From assembly GCA_003164675.1 (NCBI GenBank), contig PLTX01000044.1:45140-109139 (forward strand): a stretch of 64,000 bases of DNA. The letters run 5' to 3'. Of this stretch, positions 17,511 through 27,587 are shown piece after piece. Every line of letters begins with the position of its first letter. Position 1 is the stretch's first letter. This DNA is from Verrucomicrobiota bacterium. GTDB lineage: Bacteria > Verrucomicrobiota > Verrucomicrobiia > Palsa-1439. The notes below the pieces were generated by a model that made no database searches, was not told where the DNA came from, and was given only the letters and a program-made list of their open reading frames with translations. Made by a program: the position numbers and the translations under genes.

Positions 17511-19238
17511 TCAATAGGGCTTACCGACGCGATAGAACTGTTTCTGGGCAGGCGCGGGCAGCGAATTGGTGAGGTCGCGTATTCCGCCATTGCCGATCAC
17601 GTTGGTGAGCACGGTGGACCAGTTGGTGCCGGACAGATCGGGAGCTCGCTGCAGGTAATACACGGCATTGGAGATGGACTGGAAGGAGATCACCGCATTG
17701 GTGCCTTGGAACAACTTGGCCGACTTGATGACGGGAGCGGCGGTGCTCGTCACGCGCAGGCTGTTGGCGTAAAAGTTGTGCCATGCGTCAGACAGGTCTT
17801 GAAGGTTATACACCGCGATGCTGTCGATTCCCGAGCCGGCCGTGCCGGAGAGGGTTCCCGTGACGTTGGTCGAGGCGCCGCTGCTCAGGTTCGACAAGGT
17901 GAGCGAGTACGTATCGACGCCGGTCAGATTGAAGTCAACCTGGAAGCCGCCGGTGTCGTAACCCAACAACGACGGGTTCGCATGACCATCGTAGATGTGC
18001 GGGCTGCCGTTGAAATACAGGCTCAGACGTTCCCCGCTGTTGTAGGCCGACTGGCTGTTGCCTGTGCGGAAGTCAATTCCCACCGCGTCGCCATCGACGA
18101 ATGAATTCTGGACCTGCATCTCAAAGAGCTGACCCACGGCCAATGATCCGCCGTTGAATCCACGCGAGGCGAACACCTGGGCTTGAGAAGGCGCGGCGAC
18201 GGTATTCGTGTCCGCCGAGATTCCCCAGGCTTGGGGCCCATTTGGCCCCGTGGTGTCGATCCCCGGCAATGTGCGGGGGTTGCTAGCCCCACAGCAGCCC
18301 TGGGTGCAATCATTCGCGTAGAAGTACCCGTTGCCCGCGAGCACATACATGGTCCACGGGCTGAACCCGTAGCCGCCGTTGAGGCCGGTGGCCCAAGCGT
18401 TCGTGTAGGCGACATCGGCTGCGCTATCAGAAGCTTCGTTGGCGATGTTCGGTTGACCGGGTCCGGTCACGCTCATGCTGTTCCAGTACACGTTTTGATA
18501 GCAGTAGCTGGAGGGACTCTCCGTGAACAGCGCTACGCTATCGAGTCCCGCACCGGATACGCCATTCAGCGCGCCGGTCGTGGTGACTGAAGCCACGCTG
18601 GTCGACGGGTCCAAATTGGAAATCGTGAGAGAGTAGCTATCCACACCGGTCAGAGTAAAGTCAACTTTGTAGCCTGCGGTGTCCCAGGGCATACCGGTGT
18701 CGACGGCGCCATTGGTGGCCGCCGCATCTTTGTCCCAGATCAACCAGTCTGTGTTGGGGCTGCGGTACAGGTTGAGGCGTTCGCCAGCGCCATGAGACGA
18801 CATATCGGTGCTGGTGCGAAACTCGATGCCAAGCCCGCCATCGACGCTGCCGTGTTGAACATAGATTTCGAAAGTCTGACCGACGCTCAATCGGCCACCG
18901 GTGAAGCCGCGATAGGCGACCGCGCCAACTTGTGGCACGTCATTCGTGCTGCAAAACAGACTGTTGGTGTCGGACGACATGCCCCACGCCACGCCGGAGG
19001 TATCGATGCCGGGAGCGGTATGGTTACAGCCATTCACGGCATCGTTGACGTAGAAATACCCGTTACTGGCGCAAGGCAGCGGGACGATTGTCCACGCGGT
19101 GAACCCATAGCCCCCGTTGGTACCCGACCATCCGCCGGAGTAGGCTGGATCCGCGGCGCTGTCGAAGGCGACATTGGCGGCGCTCGCCGCAGTGGCCAGC
19201 GTAATGATGGCGGTGATGACTAGGCATGCTCTCTTCAT
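17511..19238 (-). CDS. secreted protein with two copies of an unassigned module
   Basis: A 575-residue secreted protein with signal peptide (about 1-20). Two modules of about 230 residues follow: copy 1 at about 25-259, copy 2 at about 269-498. Shared landmarks are 'SDSAAD-AYTN', 'GGYGF--WT', 'PGIDT-G--WG-S-DTN', 'RGF-GG-L-VGQ-FE', 'GI-FRT', 'GERL-LY', 'DF-LTGVD-YSLT-SNL' and an ending 'NS--VT'. Residues 501-575 are a small C-terminal domain ending 'QFYRVGKPY', similar to the end of the GH5 protein at 22844, which also holds one module. I do not know a named family for the module; its beta-rich make-up and context suggest carbohydrate binding (compare LamG/concanavalin-like folds). A LacI-type palindrome lies 60 bases upstream of the start. 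Confidence 0.8.
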   Translation of the reverse strand: MKRACLVITAIITLATAASAANVAFDSAADPAYSGGWSGTNGGYGFTAWTIVPLPCASNGYFYVNDAVNGCNHTAPGIDTSGVAWGMSSDTNSLFCSTNDVPQVGAVAYRGFTGGRLSVGQTFEIYVQHGSVDGGLGIEFRTSTDMSSHGAGERLNLYRSPNTDWLIWDKDAAATNGAVDTGMPWDTAGYKVDFTLTGVDSYSLTISNLDPSTSVASVTTTGALNGVSGAGLDSVALFTESPSSYCYQNVYWNSMSVTGPGQPNIANEASDSAADVAYTNAWATGLNGGYGFSPWTMYVLAGNGYFYANDCTQGCCGASNPRTLPGIDTTGPNGPQAWGISADTNTVAAPSQAQVFASRGFNGGSLAVGQLFEMQVQNSFVDGDAVGIDFRTGNSQSAYNSGERLSLYFNGSPHIYDGHANPSLLGYDTGGFQVDFNLTGVDTYSLTLSNLSSGASTNVTGTLSGTAGSGIDSIAVYNLQDLSDAWHNFYANSLRVTSTAAPVIKSAKLFQGTNAVISFQSISNAVYYLQRAPDLSGTNWSTVLTNVIGNGGIRDLTNSLPAPAQKQFYRVGKPY

Positions 19239-19297
19239 GTACGCGTCTCCTGTGGGTTGAAAAGCATTTTACTAACCGGCATAAATCCTCATCGAGG

Positions 19298-19311
19298 TGG
19301 TATCGATACCA
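19298..19311. promoter_or_regulatory. LacI-type operator palindrome, site 2
   Basis: TGGTATCGATACCA is a perfect 14-bp palindrome, identical to the core of site 1. It lies between the divergent secreted module protein (start 19238, minus) and the broken lacI gene (19436, plus), and may control both. Confidence 0.7.
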
Positions 19312-19435
19312 TAACATCACTCGGTTTGTCAAAGGAATTTTGCGCGTTTTTTCGAATGACCTGAGGAAGGGTGACGATATGTTGCAAGCCAGTCATTGAC
19401 AACACGCTACAAGATATATTATCGAGAACGCCACA

Positions 19436-19785
19436 TGAGCGCCAGCGACCCCAAAATAGCGGCCATGATCGATGACATCGCGCGCGCGACGGGTCTGTCG
19501 ATACTGACAGTTTCGCGGGCGCTGTCGAACATGGGGTATGTGTCGGCGCAGCCGCAAGCAGGTCTCGGTGGCGGGCAAGGAGCTCGATTACCAGATGAAT
19601 ATGATGGCGCGCGAGTTCAGCAGCAATCGCACGCTTCTCTTGGGCCTGATTGCCCCATTTCGCGGATTGTTGGGTACTTTTTTTACTTTGGCTGGGTGTT
19701 GCAGGGCGTGCAGCAGGGCGTCTCCGGAACGGGTTGCCACATGGTCCTCTTCGACGGTCAGTGGGGGGACGTCAATTGCGCTTGA
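19436..19785 (+). pseudogene. frameshifted, truncated lacI-family gene
   Basis: The frame from ATG 19436 gives 'IDDIARATGLSILTVSRALS', a good LacI helix-turn-helix. After 'GYVSAQ' the homology moves to another frame ('KQVSVAGKELDYQMNMMARE', 'LGLIAPFRGLLGTF') and then returns ('FGWVLQGVQQGVSGTGCHMV'), before stopping at 19785. Normal LacI proteins need about 220 more residues. The fragments align with the intact regulator at 16291, so this is a decayed paralogue. The HTH part alone could still be made as a peptide of about 40 residues plus unrelated tail. Confidence 0.85.
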
Positions 19786-19801
19786 CAGATTGAGCGCGGA
19801 T

Positions 19802-19817
19802 GTGATATCGATACCAA
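19802..19817. promoter_or_regulatory. LacI-type operator palindrome, site 3
   Basis: GTGATATCGATACCAA matches site 1 at 14 of 16 positions. It lies about 180 bases before the beta-glucosidase start and would place the downstream glucan-degradation genes under the same control. Confidence 0.6.
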
Positions 19818-19868
19818 GACATTCAGAAACTGGTCGACGCCACCAATGGATAACGGAGCGCAGTCACG

Positions 19869-19994
19869 ATGAGCGGGAAGACAAGCAAAGAACAACCAAG
19901 CCTCGTTCATGACTTGGCGAACCGCAGCGTGGCTGCGCCTCCATTGGCCTGCGGGTTAGCATTGATCGCGTGGCCGCGGTTGGGGGCCAAGTGA
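19869..19994 (+). CDS. possible 41-residue leader ORF
   Basis: An ATG at 19869 opens 41 codons ending in TGA at 19992-19994, overlapping the beta-glucosidase ATG as TGATG. Such overlaps usually mark coupled translation. The peptide has no recognised domain; it may be a leader or chance. Confidence 0.25.
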   Translation: MSGKTSKEQPSLVHDLANRSVAAPPLACGLALIAWPRLGAK

Positions 19995-21481
19995 TGAGCC
20001 AGGCATCAGGCCCAGCCGACGCAGTTGTCTCGCCGCAGTCCGTCTCGACAGCCCTGCCGCAACCGGAGTTGACGACGCCAACGGTCGTTGTCCCTGTCAA
20101 GCGATCCAACGCGCCCCCCGGCGCCTCCAAACTCGGTCGCGGCCCTCGTCGCCGGAGTTACTGTTTCCCGCGAGCTTTTGCGTGGGGAGTGGCAACGGCG
20201 GCGGCGCAAATCGAAGGGGCCGCGTTCGAGGACGGCAAGGGCGAATCGATCTGGGATCGCTTTGCCAGGGTGCGGAAGATCGACAGGCCGACCGTGGCTT
20301 GCGACCATTATCATCGGTATCGCGATGACGTGGCATTGCTCGGGCGCTTGGGCATTCCGAACTATCGGTTATCGGTGGCGTGGCCGCGAATTTTCCCCCA
20401 GGGGGATGGCGCGCCGAACCCCAAAGGTCTGGAGTTCTATGACCGATTGATCGACGCGCTGTTGGAAAACGGTGTCACGCCCTGGGTCACCTTGTATCAT
20501 TGGGACCTGCCGCAGGCGCTCGAAGACCGTGGGGGGTGGCGAGTCCGCGCCACGCCCCAGGCGTTTGGGCGGTACGCACAACTGGTTGTGCAGCGGCTGG
20601 GCGATCGGGTCAAGAACTGGATGTCGATGAACGAGGTTCTGCGGTTTGTGCCCTGCGGCTACCTGTACGGTTGCGATGCGCCCGGGGCAAAGGAATCCGC
20701 CGCGGTCGTCAATCAAATTTATCATCACGCATTGCTGGCTCACGGTTATGCAGTGGAAGCGGTTCGCGAACTGGGCGGCAAACGGTCGCGCGTTGGGCTC
20801 GTTCACAATCCACCGGTGCCCGTGCCGGTGACGGAAACAGCAACCGATATCACCGCGGCACGAGCGGAGTATCTGAGGGAAACCGAACAACTGATGGGGC
20901 CGTTGTATGGGGGATCCTATACAGCCTCGTTCCTCAAACGTGCGGGCGCCGATGCGCCGAAGGTCGAGCCGGGCGATCTCGAATTGATTTCACAGAAGAC
21001 GGACTTTCTTGGTTTGAACGTCTACTTCGGTGAATTTGTGCGACGGGGATCCAACGGCGAGGCGGAACGGATCGCGCTGCCTTCGCAGTATCCCAAGGCG
21101 GACATTTCGTGGCTGAACATCGTGCCCCAGGCCATGTATTGGGGGATTCGTCACGCCCGCGAAGTCTATGGCGTGGAGACGGTCTACATCACCGAGAATG
21201 GCGCGCCGTACGTCGACCAGGTATTGCCGAATGGCGAAGTCCACGACCTGGGCCGGCGCGAGTATCTGAGAAATCATCTGATCTCGCTGCATCGTGCCAT
21301 CCATGAGGGGTTTGATGTTCGCGGGTATTTCCTATGGTCGTTGCTGGACAACTACGAATGGGCGGAGGGGTACGCGAAACGGTTTGGCATGGTCCGCGTT
21401 GATTACCGGACGCTTCAGAGAATCCCGAAACTCAGTGCCGATTGGTACGCGAAGGTAATTGAGGAAAACTGCGTGATCTAG
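19994..21481 (+). CDS. GH1 beta-glucosidase
   Basis: A 495-residue glycoside hydrolase family 1 enzyme that would split beta-gluco-oligosaccharides to glucose. The ATG at 19994 was chosen over an in-frame GTG at 19970. Key regions: '[20 protein letters not shown]' start of the barrel, '[14 protein letters not shown]', '[17 protein letters not shown]', the acid/base 'SMNEV' (Glu214; most GH1 have T-x-NEP) and the nucleophile 'YITENGAP' (Glu401), then '[16 protein letters not shown]'. About 50 Pro/Ser-rich residues precede the barrel and do not look like a signal peptide, so it is probably cytoplasmic. It heads a plus-strand run with the prepilin-like and GH5 genes. Confidence 0.93.
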   Translation: MSQASGPADAVVSPQSVSTALPQPELTTPTVVVPVKRSNAPPGASKLGRGPRRRSYCFPRAFAWGVATAAAQIEGAAFEDGKGESIWDRFARVRKIDRPTVACDHYHRYRDDVALLGRLGIPNYRLSVAWPRIFPQGDGAPNPKGLEFYDRLIDALLENGVTPWVTLYHWDLPQALEDRGGWRVRATPQAFGRYAQLVVQRLGDRVKNWMSMNEVLRFVPCGYLYGCDAPGAKESAAVVNQIYHHALLAHGYAVEAVRELGGKRSRVGLVHNPPVPVPVTETATDITAARAEYLRETEQLMGPLYGGSYTASFLKRAGADAPKVEPGDLELISQKTDFLGLNVYFGEFVRRGSNGEAERIALPSQYPKADISWLNIVPQAMYWGIRHAREVYGVETVYITENGAPYVDQVLPNGEVHDLGRREYLRNHLISLHRAIHEGFDVRGYFLWSLLDNYEWAEGYAKRFGMVRVDYRTLQRIPKLSADWYAKVIEENCVI

Positions 21482-21518
21482 GTGTGGCAATGAAGGTCGC
21501 GCACCGAGCAGGTCGAAC

Positions 21519-22214
21519 ATGAGCGGCTCATCACGATTGGCATTCCGGCCGGCGAGCTCGCATCGTCGGGAAGGTTTCACGCTGATCGAGTTACTGGTGG
21601 TCATTGCCATCATCGGCATCCTGGCGGGGATACTGTTGCCCGCGCTGGGCAAAGCGCAGAAGGTAGCCAAACGGGCGGCCTGCGTGGACAATGTGAAGCA
21701 GATAATGCTGGCGTGCCTCATGTACGCAGACGACAACGATGAACGTTTGCCTTTCGCGTTCACGATTGGCTATGAGCATCCGTACTATATCCAGTACTCT
21801 GGGACAGATCCATGGCTGCAGGATCTCTTAATCCCCTATAGCGTCAGTATGAAATTCAACATTGGAAAGGTGTTTCGGTGTCCGACTGTTCAAAATGCCA
21901 ACGGGACTGGCTGGTTGACGGCAACAAGCCAGTCCAGTTACCGGTATAATTGTTACTGGGCAACGGCGTCTGCCCATGGCACGCATTTGCCTGTGACGGC
22001 TCCAGGACGCCGCATTTCGAGTGTGTCCAACGCCTCGTCGGCAGTTCTTGTCTCGGATATTGCATACACGGATTGGCAGGCCGGCTGGTTCCCACACGAC
22101 GGGATCAACGCAGGTTACGTGGATGGTCATGTCGGGTTCGTGACCATGGCCGAATTTGTGGCGCAGGGTAGCGGCGACTTGTTATCCACGTTCTATGCCA
22201 CCGGTTGGGAGTAG
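21519..22214 (+). CDS. prepilin-like protein with H-X9-DG tail
   Basis: A 231-residue pseudopilin-like protein. The type IV prepilin leader ends in '[20 protein letters not shown]', with cleavage expected after Gly and methylation of Phe. The body has '[20 protein letters not shown]' and ends with '[16 protein letters not shown]', the H-X9-DG-type motif common in DUF1559-like proteins of planctomycetes and verrucomicrobia. Its place between a beta-glucosidase and GH5 enzymes suggests a link with secretion or surface display of the glucanases, which is inference. Two bases separate its stop from the next start. Confidence 0.88.
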   Translation: MSGSSRLAFRPASSHRREGFTLIELLVVIAIIGILAGILLPALGKAQKVAKRAACVDNVKQIMLACLMYADDNDERLPFAFTIGYEHPYYIQYSGTDPWLQDLLIPYSVSMKFNIGKVFRCPTVQNANGTGWLTATSQSSYRYNCYWATASAHGTHLPVTAPGRRISSVSNASSAVLVSDIAYTDWQAGWFPHDGINAGYVDGHVGFVTMAEFVAQGSGDLLSTFYATGWE

Positions 22215-22215
22215 C

Positions 22216-22839
22216 ATGAATCGTATTATCAGTTTCGCAACTGGCTTGACTTGCCTTTGGGGATCAGTGGGAGTTCTTTCGGCGAAAATTGCGGTCGTGG
22301 AAGACATTGCTCCTCCGAAATTGATAAATCCGTCGTTCGAGGAGCAAGGTGAGACGGCTGACCGGGCAGCAGGTTGGGGGCGTTGGGGCGACTGGTTCAA
22401 CCGCGAGGAAGGCTGGACGCCGGTGCATAGCGGGCATTGCATCCTCGCCTACCATCATTGGGAAATTCCCAGTGCCAAGGATTCCGGGGTCTATCAAGAT
22501 ATAGCCGGCGCGGTCAAAGGTGCGTCGTACACGTTTGGCATTTACGTCAGCGTGGACAAAGCCAAGACTCCCATCAGGGACGCCGTGAGCATCGAGGTGC
22601 GTCTGGAATCGACCGTGGACGGGAGCCGGCAAACTATTGCCTCCAAGCTGTACAAGGTGGCTGATCTTCCACCGGACGACTGGCAGAAGCTGACCGTGTC
22701 CGGTTCCGCGAACAGTGATACGTTGCGAGTGCTGGTGATTGTGACCCCATCGCCCATGGATGGAACTCGCGGTGGAGCCCTCAGGTTTGACGACGCGTTT
22801 CTTGAACCGACCAACTCAATCACGGCGGCACAACAATGA
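22216..22839 (+). CDS. secreted beta-sandwich protein, CBM-like
   Basis: A 207-residue secreted protein with a signal peptide ending near residue 22 (…VLSAK). '[10 protein letters not shown]', a conserved Trp/Gly stretch ('[11 protein letters not shown]') and '[20 protein letters not shown]' are typical of CBM4/9-like jelly-roll domains. The end '[12 protein letters not shown]' also fits that fold. It probably binds polysaccharide but has no catalytic domain. It follows the prepilin-like gene after one base and precedes the GH5 gene by four bases, so it is part of the same operon. Confidence 0.75.
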   Translation: MNRIISFATGLTCLWGSVGVLSAKIAVVEDIAPPKLINPSFEEQGETADRAAGWGRWGDWFNREEGWTPVHSGHCILAYHHWEIPSAKDSGVYQDIAGAVKGASYTFGIYVSVDKAKTPIRDAVSIEVRLESTVDGSRQTIASKLYKVADLPPDDWQKLTVSGSANSDTLRVLVIVTPSPMDGTRGGALRFDDAFLEPTNSITAAQQ

Positions 22840-22843
22840 TATC

Positions 22844-25366
22844 ATGAACGCTTCACGACGAACGTTCTCATCGGTGGCAGTTGCCGCCGCGTGCCTGTGG
22901 GGCGTTCTGCTCCTTTCGCCAGGGCGGGCTGCCGATCCGGATCCGTTTCTGATCGCCAATGGCATCAACATCCGTAATGGCCACGGAACGGGGGATGTTG
23001 TCCAGTTGCGCGGTGTGAACCTGGGCAGCTGGCTCATTATGGAAGGCTGGATGTGTCCGATGGACTCCTCCGGGGGGCTTACCAACAATTACGCTGTTGT
23101 TCAAACTCTCGACAGCCGGTTCGGAGTCAGTACCGAGCAAAGCTTGATCAGGACTTACCAATATACGTGGATTACGACCAACGACCTCGACAACATTCGG
23201 GCGATGGGCATGAACTACATCCGGATGCCGTTCTGGTGGGGGAATGTCCAAACATTGAGTGGCGCGTGGCGCGGCGACGCCTTCGATCGGATGGATTGGG
23301 TCGTGAGCAATGCCTGGCAGCGCGGACTCTACACCATCGTCGACTTGCACGGCGCGCCCGGTGGGCAGAACAGCAGCGAATCCACCGGGCGAGAGAACCA
23401 GAACCAGTACTGGACAAGCACTGCCGACCAGAACCAAACGGCCGTCATCTGGTCGAATGTCGCGGCCCACTTCGCAGGTAATCCCGCCGTGGCCGGTTAC
23501 GACCTTATGAACGAGCCGAGCGGCGCGCCGACGCAAGCCGCAATCTGGTCCGCGTACAATAGCCTGTACCTGACAGTTCGAGCAGTTGACACCAATCACA
23601 TGATTATGATGGAGGGATGCTGGACCGGCACGGGCACCAGCGGCCAGTCGTTAAACTGGCAGTGGGACGTTCTGCCTCCTCCGTCGACGTATAATTGGAG
23701 CAATGTTGTCTACGAGATGCACTCCTACCCGGGCACCAACAGCCTGTCGGGTGAGGAAGCGGAAGCCAACAAGCAGGTGAGCGACTTCCAAAACCATCAG
23801 TCATGGAATGTTCCCTGCCTCATCGGTGAGTTCAACTGTTATGGTACAACGGCCGCGTGGCCGTACTTTGTTCAGCAGTTCGATACGAACGGCATCAGCT
23901 GGTCCGTTTGGTCGTATAAAGCCATTCACGGCTCTCCCCCGGACGGGTGGGGCCTCTACGACCCCGTCGGCACGTGGCCGTCCACTCCGAATATTCAGAC
24001 CAGTTCGACCACCACCATTTCCAATGACTGGTCAGCTTGGAGCACGAAGGCGGCCTTTGGGATCAATCCAATGCTCCAACAATACCTGGGGGGACCGCTG
24101 GCCGTCGCGGACTCGTACGCCGCCACGTCGGGAGTGCCCCTGACAGTCGGCAGCAGTGCAGGGATGCTGGCCAACGATTTGGACGTTAACCTGGGCCTGT
24201 CCGGGATCCAACTTTCGGCCGTGTTGGTGAGCGGCCCGACGAATGGTCAACTAACGTTGAACGCGGACGGCTCGTTCTCCTACACCTCAGCGGTCGGCTT
24301 CATCGGGGCCGACACGTTCCGCTACAGCGTTTACGACGGGTACGTTGATTCCGTGAATATCGCGGATGTGTCGATTCAGGTGAGCGGTTCCGGATCCACG
24401 ACCTGCGGGATTCTTGCTTCGGATACTGCGAACGACCCGGCCTATACCAACGCATACCCGTTAGCCTGGTCCAACGGATTGAATGGGGGATATGGTTTTG
24501 GTGCGTGGACCATGAGTCCGGCGAGCAACTCGTCCAACGCAGGTTTCTTCATCGGCTCATCCACCAGCAATGGCGTCATCCCCTCCCTGGGAATCGATGT
24601 CAACGGCAAATCGTGGGGATTGTATGCCAATACCAACGTGTCCCAAGGCACAGCTGTCGCCTTCCGGAGCTTCACGGAAGGCTCGTTGGTCGTCGGCCAG
24701 TCATTTAACATCTCGATGGATAACGGGTGGGTCAACTCCGGGGGCGGTGCCATGGGCTGGATCCTGCGCACCGGCAACGACACCAACAACAAGAACAATG
24801 GCGAGCGCTTTGAGTTTTCCTATCTCGGTGGCGGGATCGGCGCATATCAAATCTTCACCAATCCGGCCGCGCCGCCGATTAATACCAGCCTGGGGTATAC
24901 GGACAATGGAATCACATTGAGCTTCACCTTGACCAGCGCGGATACGTTTTCGTTGGCGATCGTGGGGAACAACCCGGCCGTTTCCAACACGGTCACGGGC
25001 ACACTGGGAGGCACGCCTGGATCCGGCATCAATAGCGTCGCGCTGTACAACCAGTTTGCCGGACAAGGTGCAAATTACGATCTCTATTTCAACAGCATGA
25101 GCATTACGGGCTGCGTATCGTCAGTTCCCGCAGGCCCCTTCAATATCAATTCCTTCCAGGTGCTCAACGGGAGTAATGTGGTTATCGGTTTTGTTACGAC
25201 AAACGGGGCCTCCTACGCCGTGGAGAGCACGAGCGATCTCGTAACCGGAGCTTGGTCCGCCGTGGCGAGCAACATACTGGGGACAGGTGGGATGGTGTCC
25301 ATCACCAGCTCGGTGCCGCCCAGTGCCACGCAACAGTTCTACCGTGGCCGGGGCCTCGTTCCGTAG
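22844..25366 (+). CDS. multidomain GH5 glucanase
   Basis: An 840-residue secreted enzyme. Signal peptide about 1-31; GH5 catalytic barrel about 32-415 with '[16 protein letters not shown]' at the start, acid/base Glu224 in 'YDLMNEPSG' and nucleophile Glu329 in 'LIGEFNC'. The opening resembles exo-1,3-beta-glucanase-type GH5 enzymes. Residues about 420-515 are a cadherin/Ig-like linker domain ('[16 protein letters not shown]' … '[11 protein letters not shown]'). Residues about 522-755 are the same unassigned module found twice in the protein at 17511, and about 756-840 form the short C-terminal domain ending '[10 protein letters not shown]'. It likely degrades beta-glucan outside the cell. Confidence 0.9.
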   Translation: MNASRRTFSSVAVAAACLWGVLLLSPGRAADPDPFLIANGINIRNGHGTGDVVQLRGVNLGSWLIMEGWMCPMDSSGGLTNNYAVVQTLDSRFGVSTEQSLIRTYQYTWITTNDLDNIRAMGMNYIRMPFWWGNVQTLSGAWRGDAFDRMDWVVSNAWQRGLYTIVDLHGAPGGQNSSESTGRENQNQYWTSTADQNQTAVIWSNVAAHFAGNPAVAGYDLMNEPSGAPTQAAIWSAYNSLYLTVRAVDTNHMIMMEGCWTGTGTSGQSLNWQWDVLPPPSTYNWSNVVYEMHSYPGTNSLSGEEAEANKQVSDFQNHQSWNVPCLIGEFNCYGTTAAWPYFVQQFDTNGISWSVWSYKAIHGSPPDGWGLYDPVGTWPSTPNIQTSSTTTISNDWSAWSTKAAFGINPMLQQYLGGPLAVADSYAATSGVPLTVGSSAGMLANDLDVNLGLSGIQLSAVLVSGPTNGQLTLNADGSFSYTSAVGFIGADTFRYSVYDGYVDSVNIADVSIQVSGSGSTTCGILASDTANDPAYTNAYPLAWSNGLNGGYGFGAWTMSPASNSSNAGFFIGSSTSNGVIPSLGIDVNGKSWGLYANTNVSQGTAVAFRSFTEGSLVVGQSFNISMDNGWVNSGGGAMGWILRTGNDTNNKNNGERFEFSYLGGGIGAYQIFTNPAAPPINTSLGYTDNGITLSFTLTSADTFSLAIVGNNPAVSNTVTGTLGGTPGSGINSVALYNQFAGQGANYDLYFNSMSITGCVSSVPAGPFNINSFQVLNGSNVVIGFVTTNGASYAVESTSDLVTGAWSAVASNILGTGGMVSITSSVPPSATQQFYRGRGLVP

Positions 25367-25386
25367 ACGCGCTGCCGGTCGGTACG

Positions 25387-25563
25387 ATGACCAAGAAGAC
25401 CTTTTATTTCCAGCGCCTGCATTCACGGCTTGACCAAGTCGGAGGAAAGAACGAGTTGCTTACCGTCAAGGATGCAGGACACGATGGGCCGATGTTCGAG
25501 ACGCCCGAAATCCAGAAGAAAGTCATTTCCTTCCTGCGTGAATCGGCGCGAGGAGGTAAATGA
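25387..25563 (+). pseudogene. C-terminal fragment of an alpha/beta-hydrolase
   Basis: 58 codons from ATG 25387 read 'YFQRLHSRLDQVGGKNELLT' and 'DAGHDGPMFETPEIQKKVIS', which is the His-containing C-terminal segment of BD-FAE/acetyl-esterase-like hydrolases. The nucleophile Ser and the rest of the fold are missing. It overlaps the next GH5 gene by four bases (ATGA), so an intact esterase gene was probably once coupled to it. It may still be translated. Confidence 0.65.
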
Positions 25564-27482
25564 CGAACACAGCGTGTACTCAGGGTCGAATACGAATGAT
25601 TTCTTCCTCACAGCGAGTTGCAATTGTTGCGGCAGTGACCTTGACGTTATGGCTCTCCGCGTCGTGTGCCAACGCCGAGACCTCACCAAAACCGACAGCA
25701 CTTCCACCACTCCACGCCAACGGCACGGCCATCGTCGATGACAAAGGGCAGCCGGTGCTGCTGCGCGGGTGCAACTTGGGCAACTGGTTGCTCAATGAAC
25801 TGTGGATGATGGAGATGTGGCGTCCGGACGATCCGAAGGATCAGTGGCAAATGGAGGAGTTGCTGCAACAGCGTTTCGGCGTGGAGGAAAAGGAGCGCCT
25901 GCTCGAACTGTATCGGGAGAATTGGATCAAGCGGCGGGATTTCGACATCATCAAGTCTTGGCGGTTCAATGTGGTGCGACTGCCATTCTACTACGGCCTG
26001 CTCGAAGACGACGCCACGCCGGGTCAGCTTCGCCCCGATGCCTTCCGGTGGCTGGATCGCGCCATCGCGATGGCCGCACAGGCGGGTATCTATGTGATCG
26101 TGGACTTGCATGGCGCGCCCGGAGGCCAAAGCACCAATCAGTGCACGGGACATGGCGACCAGAACAAGCTCTGGCTGCCGGAGAATAGAAAACGGGCGGC
26201 ATTCCTCTGGAAAAAGATCGCGGAGCGCTATCGCGACAACCCGACCGTTGCGGCCTACGATTTGCTAAACGAACCCTACGGCGACTTCCACGGCGAGCCG
26301 CCCGATTTGACCATCGTCACGACCGTGGACGAATTGGTCCATGCGGTTCGCGAAGTGGATCAAAGGCATTTGATCCTTTGCGCGGGATCCCTCCAAGGAA
26401 TGGCGATGTATGGGGCTCCGGCTTCCCACGGGTGGAAGAACGTCGGCTACACGGAACATTTCTATCCCGGTCTGTTCGGTGGCGTCCCGTCATTGGAAAC
26501 GCACGCGCGGTTTGTCAGTCTCGACTTGCGGGGGAAAGCGGAGTTGCTCAAGCAATGGAACGTGCCGTTCCTGGCCGGCGAGTTCAATGTGGTGCTCGAT
26601 AAGGCCGGCGGCGCAGCCATGATGCGGCGCTACTATGACATCTATGCCTCGAATGGATGGGCGGCCACGATGTGGTCGTACAAGATCATCAAGCACCAGG
26701 GCGGACGTCACCCGGACAACTGGTATATGGTGACGAACCGCGACGATCTGAAGATTCCCCACTTCCGCACGGATTCGAAGGAGGAAATTGAGGGCTTCTT
26801 CCGGACCATGGGAACCATGGAGTATGCCCAGGATGACGGGTTGCGCATCGCGTTGACAAGCCGTCAGCCTCCCGCCCTGACTCTGCACGAGTACCCGGTC
26901 GTCTCCGGGCCTGCTCCGCAGGATCGTTTGCCGGATAAATGGGAGAGCATCGACATCGGCGAACCGCTTATCAAAGGCGGACAGCGCGTTCTGGCCACGG
27001 ATTGCCTAGAGGTCTTTGGGGCGGGGCGCGATGTTTTCGAGGGCAACGATGAATGTCACTTCATTTCGCGGAACGCAGAGGATCATTTTGAACTGAGTGC
27101 GAGCCTCACCCCGCCGGTTGACAGCCACACATACGCCAAGGCGGGGCTGATGTATCGCGCAGATCTCAACGCGGACGCGCCGATCGTGATTGTGAGCTTG
27201 AATCCCGATGGCACGTGCACGTTTGCATACCGACGAAAGGCGGGAGCGCGGATCACCGAGAACCGCATCGTGCCTGCTGGACAAACACGCACCCTCCGTC
27301 TCGTCCGCGATGGAACTCGGTTTCAGGCCACCGCTCTTGATGGTGATGACAAGCCATTGGCCACGCAATCTGCCGACCTGCCCGATCTCGCAGCCGCAAA
27401 AGGCAATATCGGACTTTTCGTTCTGAGCCACGAGGCGATGCTCCTCAGCAAAGCGACTTTCACCGACATCCAACTCCGCTGA
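25560..27482 (+). CDS. second GH5 glucanase with C-terminal sandwich domain
   Basis: A 640-residue secreted enzyme (628 if the ATG at 25596 is used; that start has AGGG at better spacing, while the ATG at 25560 follows GGAGG by only three bases). The hydrophobic signal peptide ends near 'SCANAET'. GH5 marks are 'LLRGCNLGNWLLNELWMM', '[13 protein letters not shown]', acid/base Glu238 in 'YDLLNEPYG' and nucleophile Glu341 in 'LAGEFNV'. Residues about 470-640 resemble a DUF1349-like concanavalin sandwich ('HFELSASLTPPVDSHTYAKA', 'AGLMYRADLNADAP'). It has no module of the kind at 17511. Likely acts with the other glucanase and the GH1 enzyme. Confidence 0.9.
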   Translation: MTNTACTQGRIRMISSSQRVAIVAAVTLTLWLSASCANAETSPKPTALPPLHANGTAIVDDKGQPVLLRGCNLGNWLLNELWMMEMWRPDDPKDQWQMEELLQQRFGVEEKERLLELYRENWIKRRDFDIIKSWRFNVVRLPFYYGLLEDDATPGQLRPDAFRWLDRAIAMAAQAGIYVIVDLHGAPGGQSTNQCTGHGDQNKLWLPENRKRAAFLWKKIAERYRDNPTVAAYDLLNEPYGDFHGEPPDLTIVTTVDELVHAVREVDQRHLILCAGSLQGMAMYGAPASHGWKNVGYTEHFYPGLFGGVPSLETHARFVSLDLRGKAELLKQWNVPFLAGEFNVVLDKAGGAAMMRRYYDIYASNGWAATMWSYKIIKHQGGRHPDNWYMVTNRDDLKIPHFRTDSKEEIEGFFRTMGTMEYAQDDGLRIALTSRQPPALTLHEYPVVSGPAPQDRLPDKWESIDIGEPLIKGGQRVLATDCLEVFGAGRDVFEGNDECHFISRNAEDHFELSASLTPPVDSHTYAKAGLMYRADLNADAPIVIVSLNPDGTCTFAYRRKAGARITENRIVPAGQTRTLRLVRDGTRFQATALDGDDKPLATQSADLPDLAAAKGNIGLFVLSHEAMLLSKATFTDIQLR

Positions 27483-27496
27483 TCCTCGTGCCGCGA

Positions 27497-27515
27497 GCGC
27501 GACTTCGCATCGCGC
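27497..27515. terminator. hairpin after GH5 operon
   Basis: GCGCGA-CTTCGCA-TCGCGC, 15 bases after the GH5 stop, forms a 6-bp GC-rich stem. There is no T-run, so termination is only suggested. Confidence 0.35.
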
Positions 27516-27587
27516 GCACCCGTGCTTGTAGAGGCAGCGTCGTTTTATGTGTTGTCCAAGCATTACTCAACGGTAGCTGCCTTTCTG

